NCBI GenBank assembly: GCA_051453625.1
Contig: JBOZIK010000001.1
Coordinates: 93,968,145 to 94,032,144, forward strand
Length of the DNA stretch: 64,000 nt
Direction: 5' to 3'
Source: Welwitschia mirabilis
Taxonomy: Eukaryota > Gnetophyta > Gnetopsida > Welwitschiales
Shown here: positions 10,839-23,453 of the stretch, in pieces
Numbering within the stretch: the stretch's first letter is position 1
Layout: the number at the start of each line of letters is the position of its first letter
Notes under the pieces: generated by a model
Seen by the model: the letters and a program-made list of their open reading frames with translations, nothing else
What the model was told of the DNA's origin: nothing
Databases searched by the model: none
Position numbers and translations under genes: made by a program

Positions 10839-11739
10839 TTATAAATTGGTAAGTAAAGTGAAGGTGATTAAGTGTTAAACAAGGGATCTGTATTGAGAAG
10901 GATTTTCATGTTTACATCTTTCTGATGAGATTTTCATTTTCCATACGACTGACTCAATCATGAGATTTTTCTAAATACTAGTTGTACATATGGATCAGAA
11001 ATTTTATTCATCTGAATGGAAGTAATGTGGATCTTAACAGATGTCAAGATGATAAGATGATTGTTGAAAACATACTCAATACAAATGATCAAATGATTGC
11101 AGGCATCTATTGTTTGCATTTTGTTATCTACTTCCTAAAAGCAAACACCAAAGAACTAATATGGAGTAGGAGGCTTTTTCTTAGAGTGAAGAGTCATATG
11201 GCTCGTAGAAAGACTCATCAATAATAGTTTTTGGTTCTTAGAAATGAATTCCTTTGACTGCCATTATGCATTTTCAACAGTGTGTTTTGAAGCTTTTTAT
11301 CCGAATATTCAACTTCAAAACTAAATATGTACATCTATCTTTTTTGCTTTTGCTTGTAATCAAGAATTTTTCTGAGTACCTTAAAAGAAGTGTTATACCT
11401 AAATGGATGTTTTGTGACATGTATCATTTATGTTTCCTGTTGCATTGCCCAACGTGCTATTGCATGTGAAGTGTAAGACCTCAGTGGATGTTTTCTGGCA
11501 GGTATCATTTGTGTTTTCCTCTTGCATTGCACAAGGTGGTATGCTAACTGAGATCAGTCTCGTAGGAGGCATTTAAATCCAATTGCATTTCTTTTTCCTT
11601 GTTAGATCCTCACAACATTGAACGCTTAATTAGCTATGGGCTTTCTTCTTTTTGATAACAAGCTTCAAAACATGAAAATCCAATGTCTTGCCCATCTGAA
11701 ATCAAAAGTGAAATTTTCTTATGTGCATAGGCCTTGAGG
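10839..11739. other. Intergenic, with a tandem duplication of about 82 bp
   Basis: No gene was recognised. At 11397-11545 a unit starting acct.a.tggatgttttctg is repeated: both copies contain gtatcattt.tgttt, then c.tgttgcattgc or cttgcattgc, then acaaggt or caacgtg. The 80-codon frame at 10982-11224 has no recognisable motif. Confidence 0.45.
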
Positions 11740-12975
11740 ATCTATTAAACAATTGAAATGTATAGGTTATAAGTTTTGAAAACATCAATAAACTTACCAA
11801 GTATTGGTACAACTTGGAACAAATCAATGAGATTGGTAATTTTAATGTCCCATTTGTGCCTTATGTGCTCAAGTTCAAGCCACAACAGAAAAATGTGATG
11901 TTCATCTTCGATAACATTTGGATTGCATAGTTGATAGGTTAGTTCTTCTCGATGGGTCTTAAGCCATTGCATGTTTCAACTTTTGAATAATGAGATCCTA
12001 TGCTTGCTTTGCGAATTACACACTGTAAATTTTGTGTGAGAGCAACTGTTAAATAGTTTGCCTTTATATTGGGTCCTCCTCTGTTATTGTTTAAGTAAAT
12101 ATGTTTTTTACTTTTATGTTCTCCCAAAAATTTTGAAGCATTTTGTGTTTCACAATTTTGCAAACGCATCACAATAGAAAATGTGCTCTTAAATATTTTA
12201 TTTATTGAATTGTAAAACTCCATTATGAAACAATTTTTTATCTTAGGTTACCGACACCACTCTTTTAGAGTATCCATTCTGATTGTAGAAAGATTAAGAA
12301 TTTATGCTATAAACGGACAAGTACCTTTAACTTCAATGGGTATCATCTTTGCTTCAAATAACATAATATCATGGCATCTTTTTTGTTGACTTTGAATTCC
12401 ACTAGCAAGAACGACGACAAAATTTCCTTTATTCTTTCTAGTATTTCTTTGCTAGACCAAGACATTAAACAACACGAACATAAAGAACGGTTGATTGAAC
12501 AATAGCATGATAAAGTTGCTTTTGAATTTCCCAACCTAAAATACATTTGTCCTTGGATTTGCTTTTCAAAGTGAAAAAGTTTATCATTCTAATAATAACT
12601 ATTTGAGAAAGGTGTTTGTTCCATTTAGAATTGCATAAGCATTTTAGGCCAAGGTATTTACAAAAAGAAATTATATGTACTTGCTTATTCACTATAGTGA
12701 AACTTTATTCATTATAATGTGTCACACACAATGACTTCAGTATTTTGTACATTAACTTTCATTTTTGAACGCCAATAAAAGTCATCAAAAGTGTTAAGTA
12801 TTTCGTGTAGTTCATTTTTGAGATTAGACTCATGACAGGACTATCTCTATTTGTAATTGCATATTTAATTAACATATTATGCATCCAATCTTCAAGTTCA
12901 TAAATAGTAATTGCTTCCAATCTAGGCATTGATTTGTATGCAGCCGTTGTGGAAATGAACATGGGTGAATGGGAT
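11740..12975 (-). pseudogene. LINE-type reverse transcriptase relic (C-terminal half)
   Basis: Read on the minus strand from about 12960 downwards. A piece containing IYELEDWM resembles the 'LFxIYIDxLEDW' block that precedes the catalytic loop. Then comes CKYLGLKC with NSKWN (family: YKYLGIxxxxxxxWN), FTLKSKSKDKCILGWEIQKQL and STVLYVRVVW (family: LxxTLVxPVxLYGxEVWG). Past frameshifts, at 11972-11745, are QLCNPNVIEDEHHIFLLW and HIRHKW, resembling the terminal cysteine/histidine 'CxLCxxxxEDExHxLxxC' block of LINE ORF2 proteins. It is broken by several frameshifts and stops. The YxDD loop itself is not preserved. Confidence 0.65.
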
Positions 12976-13949
12976 TCATGGCTGTGCTGGCAAAAATTCA
13001 GTCTAGTTCATAACCGAACAGAAATTTACTGCTCACTGACATTCATCCCCTTAGTGGGTGCCTTTGATATTGCACCCACCATTTGCAAGGTAACCTTGGT
13101 TAGCATTAGGTTAGGCAATCATTTGCACATTAACTTCCACCGCAAATGTTTATATTTTGCAAACATGCATCCACCCTGTTTACAATACAGTTATGTAGAT
13201 CCCAAACGAAATTTACGGTGACAATACAATGCTTTATCTTTTCAAAAGCTATCCAATATTTCATAATTCTAATTATCTGATTTTGGTTTTTATGAAAGGA
13301 CTGTTTACTTGAAAGATACTTTATGGGTACTCCATTGATTACTTTCTTGCAGGTTGAATCTGAGAATGAATTTATGCAGAATTCACAAGGCCAGCATGGG
13401 CCTTTGGTAGTACTTCCTATGTGTTTAGGGGGACCTAAGGACATAACAATCAAATTGCTTGCACATTCAGGTCTAAAATTTTTATGGAAGGCTAATAAGG
13501 CCCTAAGTAGACTCATTGAAAATAGAATTTTTATGAGAGACTACTAAGTTAAATTCTTATGGTTAGTTGTAGGTAAGAAATTTACACTGGAATCTATTTT
13601 ATCATCATCTCTTAAAATTTGCTGATCTCTGACTACGACTAAATGGTTTATCTAGTTTTTAAATGCAAACTTTTTAACACTCAAAACACTATTGTTTAAT
13701 TCCTTCACCTATTTACTTTTTGGGTGTCATCTTTATTTCAAAGTCTTGTGAGTTCCATTTGTTGCTTGACAGGTAACTTGCAGATTTTGTTTCTGCTGTG
13801 TTCAAGGCACAGAGCAGCTAGTACTACACTACAAATATTAGCAGCATGCTGACCAAATCGAGCTGGGATAGAGGTCTTTGGAAAGAGGATTTGATGGAAG
13901 ATCCTCTATATAGGGTTGAACCAAGCGCAGATTTGAGGGCAGGGGTCTA
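12976..13949. other. Intergenic, nothing firmly recognised
   Basis: Overlapping frames of 74-128 codons occur on both strands at 13130-13547 (for example GPLVVLPMCLGGPKD on plus), but neither shows a motif I can name. Confidence 0.4.
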
Positions 13950-15055
13950 GGACAATGGTAGGTTTAGTAAGGAAAGAGCTGATATTAACATAATAGCAAT
14001 CACCATCATGTCCCTTGGCCCTTGCAACCTCTCGTTTTATCACATTGCATTTACTTTCACTATCCCACTCCAGAAGTGTTGGCATGAATACTTTATCTTT
14101 GTTTTAATAAAATAGACTGTTTTTGTTTATATTTTGTATCTTAATTAGATAAGGTAACTGGTGGGAGATTTATTTATATGGAAGGCATGGAAAAAGGGAA
14201 GGAGGATGTGGAGTTAACAAAAGAGATTGTGAAAATTAAGATCATCCCACAAGTGTCCTATGAGCTGCTCTAAGGAAAGAGAAGTGTCCACATATGAAAT
14301 AGTTATGAAGAGAAAAAGGAGGAGAACAAGGGGGAATGCTCCTATAAAAGGTAGAGGGAATAGATAAGAAAGAATGTGGAAGCATCCACAAGAGAGGAGA
14401 TGCGAGAGAATTCCTCTTCCTCTCACTCTCTAAATGAGACTATTCCTCATGAGCCCTTCCCATGCTATACTCCCTTCTCCCTTTTTACACTTGTCACATC
14501 ATCATTCAACAAAAGATTTAAGTGCTCCACCCTTGAATTCAACTAGAAAAAAGCCTCATAAGAGGAGTGGTAAGATGATGGTACTCCAACCAAAAGGATT
14601 GCTTTCAGAAATATAGAAGAGCTAGAAGAAAGAATCCAACAGCTTCTGTGTGCTACCACCTAGTACAAAGGGTTCTTAAAGGTGAGGATCCAGGCAGCAG
14701 AAGCACAAGTGATGCCAAGTCCTTCACATTCTCAAACCCCCGGTAGCATAGGTTGGATTTGCTAAGTTTTCTTTTTCTTCTTGTCTGAGTTTGATTATGT
14801 TGAATTGCTAGCTCTGAACGATTATTTTGCCTATCTTTCACATTCTATAAAAGACATTGAACTGTGTGGACATTTCACTATTTAATGGCTTTCTTTTGTT
14901 TTATGGTTTTAAAAAATGATAAAAAAAAGTCCATTTTTGCAACCACATACTTCTTCAACTGTTAACCATTCCCAGTGTCCCTTCCCCATAAGTGGTGTAC
15001 TAGAGGCTATTATTCCACAAAACGTGACTTATAAGTGTTGATTAAAACTTTCACA
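13950..15055 (+). repeat. Left LTR-like repeat of Gypsy element 1
   Basis: This stretch matches 28245-29440 in the same orientation through many ordered landmarks: gaaaattaaga, gtgtccat/cacat.tatgaaata, cactcctataa, taattcctcttt, gactattcctc/tg, cttgaattc/tgactagaaa, gtagaagag, ctaagttttctttttctt, ccacatactt and attccacaaaac. CTATAAAAGG near 14342 resembles a TATA box. It is immediately followed by gag-like sequence, so the pair is best read as the LTRs of one large element. The exact ends are uncertain, and I could not identify a standard primer-binding site after it. Confidence 0.55.
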
Positions 15056-15499
15056 TGTACACTCTTTACTACTAGGAGGGCCACCACATGGGTTTCCCTT
15101 GATCAGCTCTCTTGTTAGGGTTTCTTGTTTCAAGATCCTATTCTAAACATTTTCTGCTTAGACAAACCAACACAAGATTCTAGCTTTGCATTTCCACTTA
15201 TACAAATGCAAAAGGACTGTCATCCTCAATACGATCCATAACGAAACACCAAAAAAGACAATATTTTTATTACTTGACCAACCATCTAAAGAGGTAAATG
15301 TTATTGGTATACCAATAATCAATAGAAATGAAATAGCAATTAATGCCAAACACATTCCCACCAAGTCGAAGTAGACATTTCCAAACTATCATCTTGCCAA
15401 ACCTTCCTCCCTGACTTCTTGTCAAGAAGCCATTTAACTTTAAAACTTCAATCCTATTCCCAAACCTCACTCTCTACACCATGCCTTTAATGACACTTG

Positions 15500-16950
15500 A
15501 CAACATCTCCAAAGCTTTGAGACATTAGTAGGCATGTATAGTGTAACTCATCATAATGTCTCTTGTAGGGCATTTGTGACCACCTTTTGAGGAATGACCA
15601 CTCAATGGTGTCTTACCCTTCCAAACCCATTAATTTCTACTACATGGAATGATTTCAAAAGTCATTTCCTTACCCAATTTGATAAATTCACTAATCCTGC
15701 CCTTGCTTCAAATAACTTCACTACTTTGCGTAAGATGAATAGAGAATCAATTTGAAACTACAAACTTAAGTTTCACCAAAAATTATCTTACATACCAAAT
15801 GAGATGCATCCCCCACCAAATGGAATCTTAAATGTCACTTTCCATAATTAATGCCTTCTTTGTTTACGCAGTCAAATTTGACGCCATCATGATAGACCTA
15901 CAATCGTCTATGGCTAAGGTTGTAGAACTTGAACAAGTTACCTTGATGGATTTCATTCAATCACAATTTGGAAATCTTGGATTGGGTAATTATACTCCTC
16001 TTACCCCAATGCCTCTTCAAGTGGCTTCTCTTTGACCAACCTTCTAAGTCCAAATATGTTCATGCTACTGTAAGGAATTGGCGTGAGTGAGGATCAATCT
16101 AAAGCCCCAATCCAATCTATAGTGAACCCTTCTTAACTGCCGCCTTTACCAAGTTTAAATGCACAAACTCCCTTCATGGCTAAAGTGGGATCTCATGAAA
16201 ATCAACCACAAATAACCCAAATGTTGTCTGCTTTCCAAAAGCTTTCAAATGAGGTAATCCAGCTAAGATAGAATGATAGAGAAGTTACCCTAGCGTAGGG
16301 TCAAGTTAACGCGACAAACACTAGCAATATAGCGTTTAGCAAGTATTGTAGACTACATAACACATGACAGGACTCAAAAAATACTTGACCATAGTTTTAA
16401 GCATTCCATAAGGATATCTCTTAAGAATTTAAGTACGAATCAGATAGGAAAGTCCCTAATGTCTGTCCTTAATGTTTCTTATGAAAGTGAAAATGAACGT
16501 GTGGCATCTTTTGAGTAGGTTATGATCAATGATCCTTCTCTAGCAAATGCTCATTTTTGAAAGCTAAGTAACATCATGAATAATTCACAAAACAATGCCA
16601 ATCACCAAAAGAATAGTTTGCATGTCCCTCCTACTTAGTAAAACTAAGGGAAAATTATTTAGAATAGATTATTTCAAATACAAACACAATTAAGCATGCC
16701 TTTCCAAGTATATAACAATTCCACACAAAGTCTAGCCAAAATCAAGAATGAGTCTAGGTCTTCTGACATTATAGAAGAGTTGAAGAAAGTTAAGGCTAAC
16801 ATATCCATGTATGATCTCTTACAATTTAAAAGGATAAGATTACTTGATGTAGAGCTAATGCAACAAAAATCTCAAGATCACTTTTGGGATCGTGTATGTA
16901 ATGGGGAACAAAAAAGAAAGAAGAAATATGTAAGAAACAAAGTATGAGAG
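15500..16950 (+). pseudogene. Gypsy element 1: gag-like region
   Basis: Frames shift, but a retrotransposon gag domain is legible at 15620-15840: STTWNDFKSHFLTQFDKFTN, LRKMNRESI.NYKLKFHQKL and SYIPNEMHPP, corresponding to the 'W..L...F...F...L.Q...E....Y...F' gag pattern. At 15832-16035 comes a linker with MAKVVELEQVTLMDFIQSQF. At 16696-16947 there is DIIEELKKVKANISMYDLLQ followed by IRLLDVELMQQ, typical of the segment before the protease in Tat-like polyproteins. Multiple stops are present. Confidence 0.65.
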
Positions 16951-17560
16951 ATAATGAAAGAATCAACTTCAATTAATGATATAGAAAGCGTAAGCTCATG
17001 AACTGAAATCACATCTACTAGAGCTTCTACAAGCTTTTCTCAATAGTGGCCTCCAAAAGCCTCACCCTGGCTTTTATCACTTTTATCACATTGATGCTTG
17101 GCAGTGTTTAAAGAAAATACACGTGAGCCGAGATTTTATATAAGGAACCTTCTCCTCAAGTTCTCAATAAAGAGCTCCTCTTAAGATTCCAACTCCAAGA
17201 TCCCTTACTTATCTCTTCTCAACTCCAACACCCATAGTGTACTCTTCATTTCAATACTCACCCTTATTTATAAGGCTTGAAGAGGAATCTTAATCATGAA
17301 GGAATACTCTAATATTAACCTCTTACACATTTTATGATAAATAGCTTCTAAACATAACATATTTCCTACACCTAGATTCCCTCTAAACGTAACATATTCC
17401 TTACACCTAAATTCCATTTAAATGTACTAAATTAAACGACAACTCATTTCTAACATTGTAGTTATACCTAAAAAATTTTATTTGCCACACTAAAACCTTA
17501 GCAAATAGACCCCTAACTAAAAAAACACATTCTCCATTTTTATTTTTCAAGGACACACAT
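16951..17560. other. Non-coding interruption between gag and protease of element 1
   Basis: About 600 bp with no polyprotein similarity separates the gag linker from the protease. It contains a short 2x direct repeat near 17350-17430 (aacataacatatttcctaca and cgtaacatattccttacacc, each followed by ctagattcc or ctaaattcc). It may be an old insertion, but no terminal repeats were identified. Confidence 0.35.
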
Positions 17561-17639
17561 GTATTGACACAGTTCAAGAACTAATTAGTGAATGAAGGAA
17601 TAAAGGTAAGTTCAATGCAAAGCATGTACAATTTATAGA

Positions 17640-18240
17640 TGAGGATGACATTCTCAAAACTCCTATTATTAGTATAGTCTAAAAGGGATTAACCACCTTT
17701 TATAATGATATTGATCATGTTTGGAAATAATGTACACAATTCTCTAATGAACGTAGGGATCATAGTTAATGTCATACCCCTTGAGGTATATAAGGCTTTA
17801 GGATCATAAGTGGTTTAGCAAACAAGAAGTGTCATTCAGCTAGATGGGTCCTATATGTGTGCCCTAGGGCCTCTTAAATATTTTTATGTTTTCATCAAAT
17901 AATACCCAAAACTCTCCTACTATATTAATATCTTTGAAGTGTATATGAAGCCTGCATATGACATGTTATTCTCCACCTTCAATTGCCACTTCTAATTAGA
18001 CTCTTTTGTGATCTTATTTCTAGTTGAAGGATAATCCAAGCACATGATTATTCATAGGGAACCTTTTCAGTGACCCATGATCACTAACCTAAAGGCACCT
18101 AATGAAGTTTAATTCCATCGTAATCCAAACCTTATTAGAGTGATTGAGTTAGGCTTAGGAGAATACATGCTAGAAGATGATAATGACACCTTAGTTAATA
18201 TAAACCAATTTATTTACTTTTATTCTACTGCCTATTACTA
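17640..18240 (+). pseudogene. Gypsy element 1: retropepsin-like protease remnant
   Basis: Around 17757-17900 the frame gives IIVNVIPLEVYKALG followed by QLDGSYMCALGPLK, matching 'xSVNIMPLEVxxxLG...' of plant Tat-like aspartic proteases. The catalytic D[ST]G triad itself has decayed. Further on, KPAYDMLFST (about 17948) and TNLKAPNEV (about 18081) match the downstream part of the same segment. Stops are frequent. Confidence 0.5.
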
Positions 18241-18429
18241 AGTACATAGGAAGGTATCAAAGTAGTTTGAGGATACTTTACCTTTGCATCAACATGATGG
18301 TAAAACTTTCTTTTGATTGTCTCCTCACTAATTCATAAGGATGTCAATGAGGTCTTAGTAGTTCAACCACCAAATAGGAACTTGATTTATGATGATGAGG
18401 ATGATGTTTACATTAACAAAAGGGCATGT

Positions 18430-18845
18430 CTATCATATTATAACAATTTAAACATGTGAATATTGAGATTGGATGAAGGCTTATCTAAATAAGGGTCTGA
18501 AGCTAGAATCATGTTCATTTCCCTCAGTGAAGCTCCAAAGTTAAATGTTGTTCATTTTTCTAAGCCCATGATGGAAAACATGGCCAAGTATGAAGCCTTA
18601 ATTCATGGATTGAAGTATGCCATTTACTTTAATCTCATAAAATTGAAGACTTATAGTGATTTTCAAATTGTGGTAAATCAAATCAATAGGCTTTATGAAG
18701 ATAAGGATCCTTTTGATGAAGGGTTATAGGGCTTTTGTCCTAGAATTATTCAAGGAGTTTGATTATGTCACAATGGATCATGTTCTTAAAAAAGAGAATC
18801 ACATCCCTCATGCCTTAGCTTAAACTACATATGTGCTTAAAAAAT
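18430..18845 (+). pseudogene. Gypsy element 1: extra RNase H-like (RVT_3 type) domain
   Basis: The frame at 18511-18729 reads FISLSEAPKLNVVHF, then NMAKYEALIHGLKYAI, then LKTYSDFQIVVNQINRLYE. This is the 'NNVAEYEALIxGLxxAxxxxIxxLxVxGDSxLVxNQV' pattern of the second, archaeal-type RNase H found in Tat-like Gypsy elements. Past a frameshift, FDYVTMDHVLKKENHIPHAL at about 18759 matches the closing block. It lies between the protease and the RT, ahead of the ordinary RNase H. Confidence 0.65.
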
Positions 18846-19329
18846 TCACAATGGGATGTGGGAGTCTAAGATTATAATGGAAAAGTTGGCCGTTATTCCA
18901 TACTAGATAACATAATATCACTATAAGGTTTGGATGTTGATTATTAACTCACTTGTTTTCTTACTTGTGAGGGTGATTTTACTGGTTAGGGTCTTGAAAT
19001 ACATCGTACTTAGCCAACCTCTAATTATGAAGCCTTAAATCCTATCAATGAAATCAACCTTGAGATTGCTACTAGGGAAGCACAACATGAGAAAGACTAT
19101 GAAAATGTTGAGAAAATCCTAAGCTAAAAGAATTGAGAAACATTAGTAGAGACCAGAATGATGACTATTAAGAAGAGATGAAATAAGAACCTAGTCAAGA
19201 TAGGAAAACATCTACATGTAGGTGGAAGATGCATGCTAAAAGACTTGTTTCATGAATGTAATGACATCCTTGCATGGTCATATGAAGATTTGCAACTACA
19301 ACCTTTCATCATCATGTGAACAATTTTGT

Positions 19330-19760
19330 TCAAACTTGAAACTAAACCATTTAGGACTACAAATTCTAGTTGAGCATCATACGTGTTTCTTATGTACAAG
19401 AAGTTAAGTGAAATTTGGTTATGTGTTGATTTTAGGAATCTTAATTTATCTTGGACTAAAGATAATTACCCTCTTCCCCTCGTGGCAGAATTACTTTAAG
19501 AAGTAAATAGTGCTTAAATGTATGCATTTTTAGATGGGTACTCAGGATACAATCATATTATTTTGAGTAAGAAAGATCAACATATAACAACCCTTGTCAT
19601 AGAGTGGGGGATGTTCCAACACACTAAAATACCATTTCGTCTTCTTAATTCTAGTTCCACATTCCAATGTACTATCAACAAGAAATTTGAGGGCTTGATT
19701 CATAAGAACATAATCATATATCTTGATGACCTAATTGTCATACCTTAAAGACCTTAAAGT
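19330..19760 (+). pseudogene. Gypsy element 1: reverse transcriptase remnant
   Basis: The sequence WLCVDFRNLNLSWTKDNYPL lies just upstream of an open stretch at 19518-19748 carrying FLDGYSGYNHIILSKKDQH, WGMFQHTKIPFRLLNSSSTF and IIYLDDLIV. These are Gypsy RT motifs: the YSGYNQI block, PFGLxNAxxTFQ and the YxDD box (here YLDD). In-frame stops upstream and downstream show decay. Confidence 0.88.
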
Positions 19761-19999
19761 TGCTTTAAATGTTAAGAAGTCCACCTTTAGCATTCAAAGT
19801 CGAAAATTCCTTGATCATATTGTAACCAAAGAATGAGTATATTAATTCAAAACATGTTAATGTTATTCATGAAGTGTCATATAAAGAAATATTTAAGGTC
19901 ATTCTTTGGGAAGATCAATTTCAAAAGACATTTTATCCTCATGTTCATTGAGTGAGTTAGAACCTTATATGATATGGATAACTTGAACGAAAAAAAATG

Positions 20000-20420
20000 C
20001 ATTCATAGCTATAATGAAAGATATCATTGAAGCCTTGGTCTTAGCTACATCCTCATATGAGAATGATTTTTTCTTATACACTACCATCACACAAGACGTA
20101 GAAAATCAAGGAGAACAACCCTCGCTTTCATGTCTAATACTCTCAAAGATTCTAATTTGAGATACTCCTCTATAGAAAAGCAACACTATGTAGTAGTTAA
20201 AGCATGAAAGAAATTTCGGTTTTATTAGTTCAAATGAGAGTTTATCATCATTATATTGAACCTCATCATAGTGGCTTTGGTGAAACTACAAGATTCATTA
20301 GAAAAGAGGGCTGAGTGGATTATGAAACAACAAGAATATGACATACAATGAAGAGTAGGCAAGATGGTAAAGGAAATTGGCTTAACCAATTTAATGTCTT
20401 AAGCTTCAAACATAGAGCGA
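20000..20420 (+). pseudogene. Gypsy element 1: RNase H remnant after RT
   Basis: Near 20035-20090 the frame reads LATSSYENDFFLYT. About 20170-20230 resembles 'SxIEKQxxxVxKAxKxFRFY', and 20300-20345 gives LEKRAEWIMKQQEYDI, the 'GxRAxWxxxLQEYDIE' block of Gypsy RNase H. Stops and frameshifts are present. Confidence 0.6.
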
Positions 20421-20689
20421 TTAGAAACCACATATGAACTTGAATGAATAGCCTTGCATGTATTGCAATTCAAAGAGTAGGAACAAATCCCGTTTGCCCC
20501 AAATTGTCTAAATGATTCTTGGTATGAGGATATTAAGTACTATTTTACATTCCATGAATATCCTTTTGGCATCCCAAGTATAAGTGCAAACTCTTAATAT
20601 CGAGAGGTTTAAAATTTTCCATGATCAACAAGGAACTTTTAGAAAAGACTTTAGAGAAGTGTACTTGAAACCCTTAGAGAAAGAATAAG

Positions 20690-21610
20690 TAGGTGATGTG
20701 ATCAAACATTTACATGATGAGGGTCATTTAAGTAATCACTTCTTAATTCGTAAAATCAAGAGAATGGACTATTACTAACACACTATAACTTCTGATACCT
20801 ACAAAGTAGCAAAATCATGAATCCAATGCCAAATGTATAAGGAAAAAGATGCAAGAAGCTTTTGATCTTTGAAACTCATCATTGAGATTAGGACTTTTGT
20901 GTAATGGAGACTTTACTTCCTTGGAGCTATTAACCTCCCATCCCAATAAATTCATTCTAACACAACTAATTATTGTGCTCATTGGCTAAAGGTGAAGGCT
21001 ACTAAAAGTGCCACCTCTAGTGAAGTTATTAAGTTACTAGAGGAGATCATTATGTTATAATATGGATATTTGTAAACTCTAGTGGCTAATAATGCTCCTC
21101 CCTTCATTTCTTTAGAATTTATAAAATGGACTTTGAAAAATAAAGTCCTTGTTAAATGTGCCACCAAGGAAACAATCTAATTCCTTTAATAAGATTTTAT
21201 TAGACGAAATCAAAAAAATGATTAAAGACAATCCTAAATCCTAGCATAAGAAATTGAAGTGGGCTATTTAAGAACATGAATGAGATATAAGAAATACATT
21301 AACACAATATTTAATGAAGTATTATAGGGATAAAAGGCCATGTTGCCAATTAACTTGCAAATTCCCACCTATGAGTTCTTCCTATATTACCTTCATCTTA
21401 ACAGAAAACTCATTGCATTGTCTTATAATTTTGGGACGTTTATCTCAAATGTCTAAAGGCTATAAAGAAGTTGCTAAACCATCAGGCTATAGTTAAAAGA
21501 TGGTTTGATAAGAAATTTACTTCCAAACACTTTCAAGAGGGCAATTTCATACTCAAAAGAGAAAGGGATGAAGGACTAGTTGATGCTCAATCAAAGATCC
21601 CCCTATGCCG
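20690..21610 (+). pseudogene. Gypsy element 1: integrase remnant
   Basis: HLHDEGHLSNHF (about 20709) and QCQMYKEKDAR (about 20830) are the remains of the HHCC zinc region. The catalytic core is legible at 20960-21180: NYCAHWLKVKATKSATSSEV, LVANNAPPFISLEFIKW and LKNKVLVKCAT. These match 'TDYFTRWVEAxxLKxATSxEV', 'xADNAPxFxSxEF' and 'L..xIxxxxST'. The second Asp of the DDE triad is replaced (ANNA). The C-terminal FTSKHFQEGNFILK with a charged tail ends near 21600. Confidence 0.75.
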
Positions 21611-22690
21611 TTAGCCCCTTAGCCCCTTAGCAAGTTATAGACAATATATTTTGAAGTGTTTGTAAAATTGCTAATCTTCAAAACAATAATTTGAATCAAA
21701 ATTCCAATACATTTTAGCCTAAACACTTATTCACCAGTGTTCCACCACCTAGTCGATCAATAATTAAATTAATTTATCATTCTTACATGCATTTCATGTA
21801 GGATGCACTTCATACTACTACATTATTTAGTATTTCATGTTGGATCCTAGTAGCATGCCTTACATATAGCCTTAGAATAGAATTTATTAGTATACTATAT
21901 GTAGATATTTGCTTAAGAAGCTAATCCAAAGGATATTTGCACTAGATGTAGAAATTTTGCAGAGTGTTCTTTATGGGGTATGAACATGCTTTTAAGTTTA
22001 TCCCTTATTCATTTCTTTTTTCCCCTTCGTTAAATGAATCATGCTTTTAAGTTTATCCCTTATTCATTTCTTTTTTCCCTTTCACTAAATGAATCTTAGA
22101 ATAAAAACCTCATGGCTGAATTACAAGAGTCACATTTTGTTTTCCTTAAAACATCCACCTCCAACAAATTGCAAATCACTTATTACTATCTTTGAGGTTG
22201 AGTTAATGCTTAAAAATCCTCCTTGATGTTGCATTTAAAGGTATTTTAAAAGATTTTGAGATATCTTCATGATTTGATAAGTCTTGCTAGATTGCGAATA
22301 GATAACTTGGTCTAAAGGATTTATCATGCACTAAAAAGGGTTTGAGCTCACTGCCAATGGTGGAATGTTGTGATCATCTAGGTTATGTAGAAAAGCATGG
22401 AATTGGAGTATTTCTTTCTTCTTCCATTGTCATAATTGATTTATATTTGTGTGATTCCTAGGATTAAAGAAAATGAGTCTTCATGATTAAACTTACTAGT
22501 AAAAAGGTGTAAAGAATTAGTGAAGAACTTGATATAATGCCTTAGTTTATTTAAGCCACTTTTTAAAAGTAATATACATCCATGATGACATAGGTTGGTG
22601 TCTACTTCTATAGAGATTTTGAGATCCCTAATTCACACATTAGGGCTTGTGTAAGCATAGCAAAACAAGAGGGATCAAACAAATTATGCC
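21611..22690. other. Non-coding 3' part of Gypsy element 1 with a 55-bp tandem duplication
   Basis: No frame is recognised. At 21986-22097 the string catgcttttaagtttatccc, followed by ttattcatttcttttttccc, occurs twice in tandem, almost identical. This is younger than the surrounding decay. Confidence 0.5.
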
Positions 22691-23453
22691 ATTAAAATAA
22701 CTCTATAATTCACTAATTCTAACTTAAATTCATACATCTAATTTTTCTAGAATTGGCGTTAAGCTCATGCCTTAAATTATAAATCCATACCCCATGATTT
22801 ATGGATTTAAAACTAACATGAATCTGGATAACAAGGATTAACTTCTAAAAATAAGAACAACTCTACACTTGGACATTCTCAAAGTGCATTGATTTTAATA
22901 ATAGCTCAACATGATAAATATACTTAATAGACTGCCCCTTTTTAATGTCAAGTCTGAGATACAAGGAGGACTTAGACATTACACAATTTCGAAACATGCA
23001 AAAGAATAACATACATCTCACACAAAGTAATGTACATAGGAACTTGGTACACATCCTTTCACACATATACTCACAAAAAGTTAACATAAATCACAAAGAC
23101 ATCATGTAGAAGGTATTTATATCATAAGATGCTTCAACTTTTTCTTCTTTTTTATCTTAAATTGTTGTAATTTTATCTTGTTCTTTTTTCTTTTCAGCAA
23201 GTAGGACACGAGAACGATCAAAGAAATTCTTGAATTCATGTCCTTTCCTTTGCAATAATAACATATATGATCATCCTTGAAAAATTGTGTCTTTAATGCT
23301 AAAAAATCTCTTAGTTTACTTTTATTTTCTTTCAACCTTTTATCTTCTTCAATTAAGGAGCTTAAGAAACCTTCTTTAGGGTGAATAACATACCATTATA
23401 CCTTGAAGTAAGGCTACTAAGCAATATAGCTTTTGTGTAGTCATTAAGTATCA
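22691..23453 (-). mobile_element. Fragment of a minus-strand LTR element with gag zinc-knuckle trace
   Basis: At 22931-22970, aatgtcaagtc...gacttagacatt follows a pyrimidine tract (gccccttttt). The same arrangement follows the left LTR of the nested element at 43137. On the minus strand near 23240-23275 the sequence CYYCKGK, then after one frameshift HEFKN, resembles a CCHC knuckle with the last Cys lost. It is therefore probably a relative of the 42905-45242 element, truncated on the right by the inverted repeat. Its LTR limits were not resolved. Confidence 0.4.
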
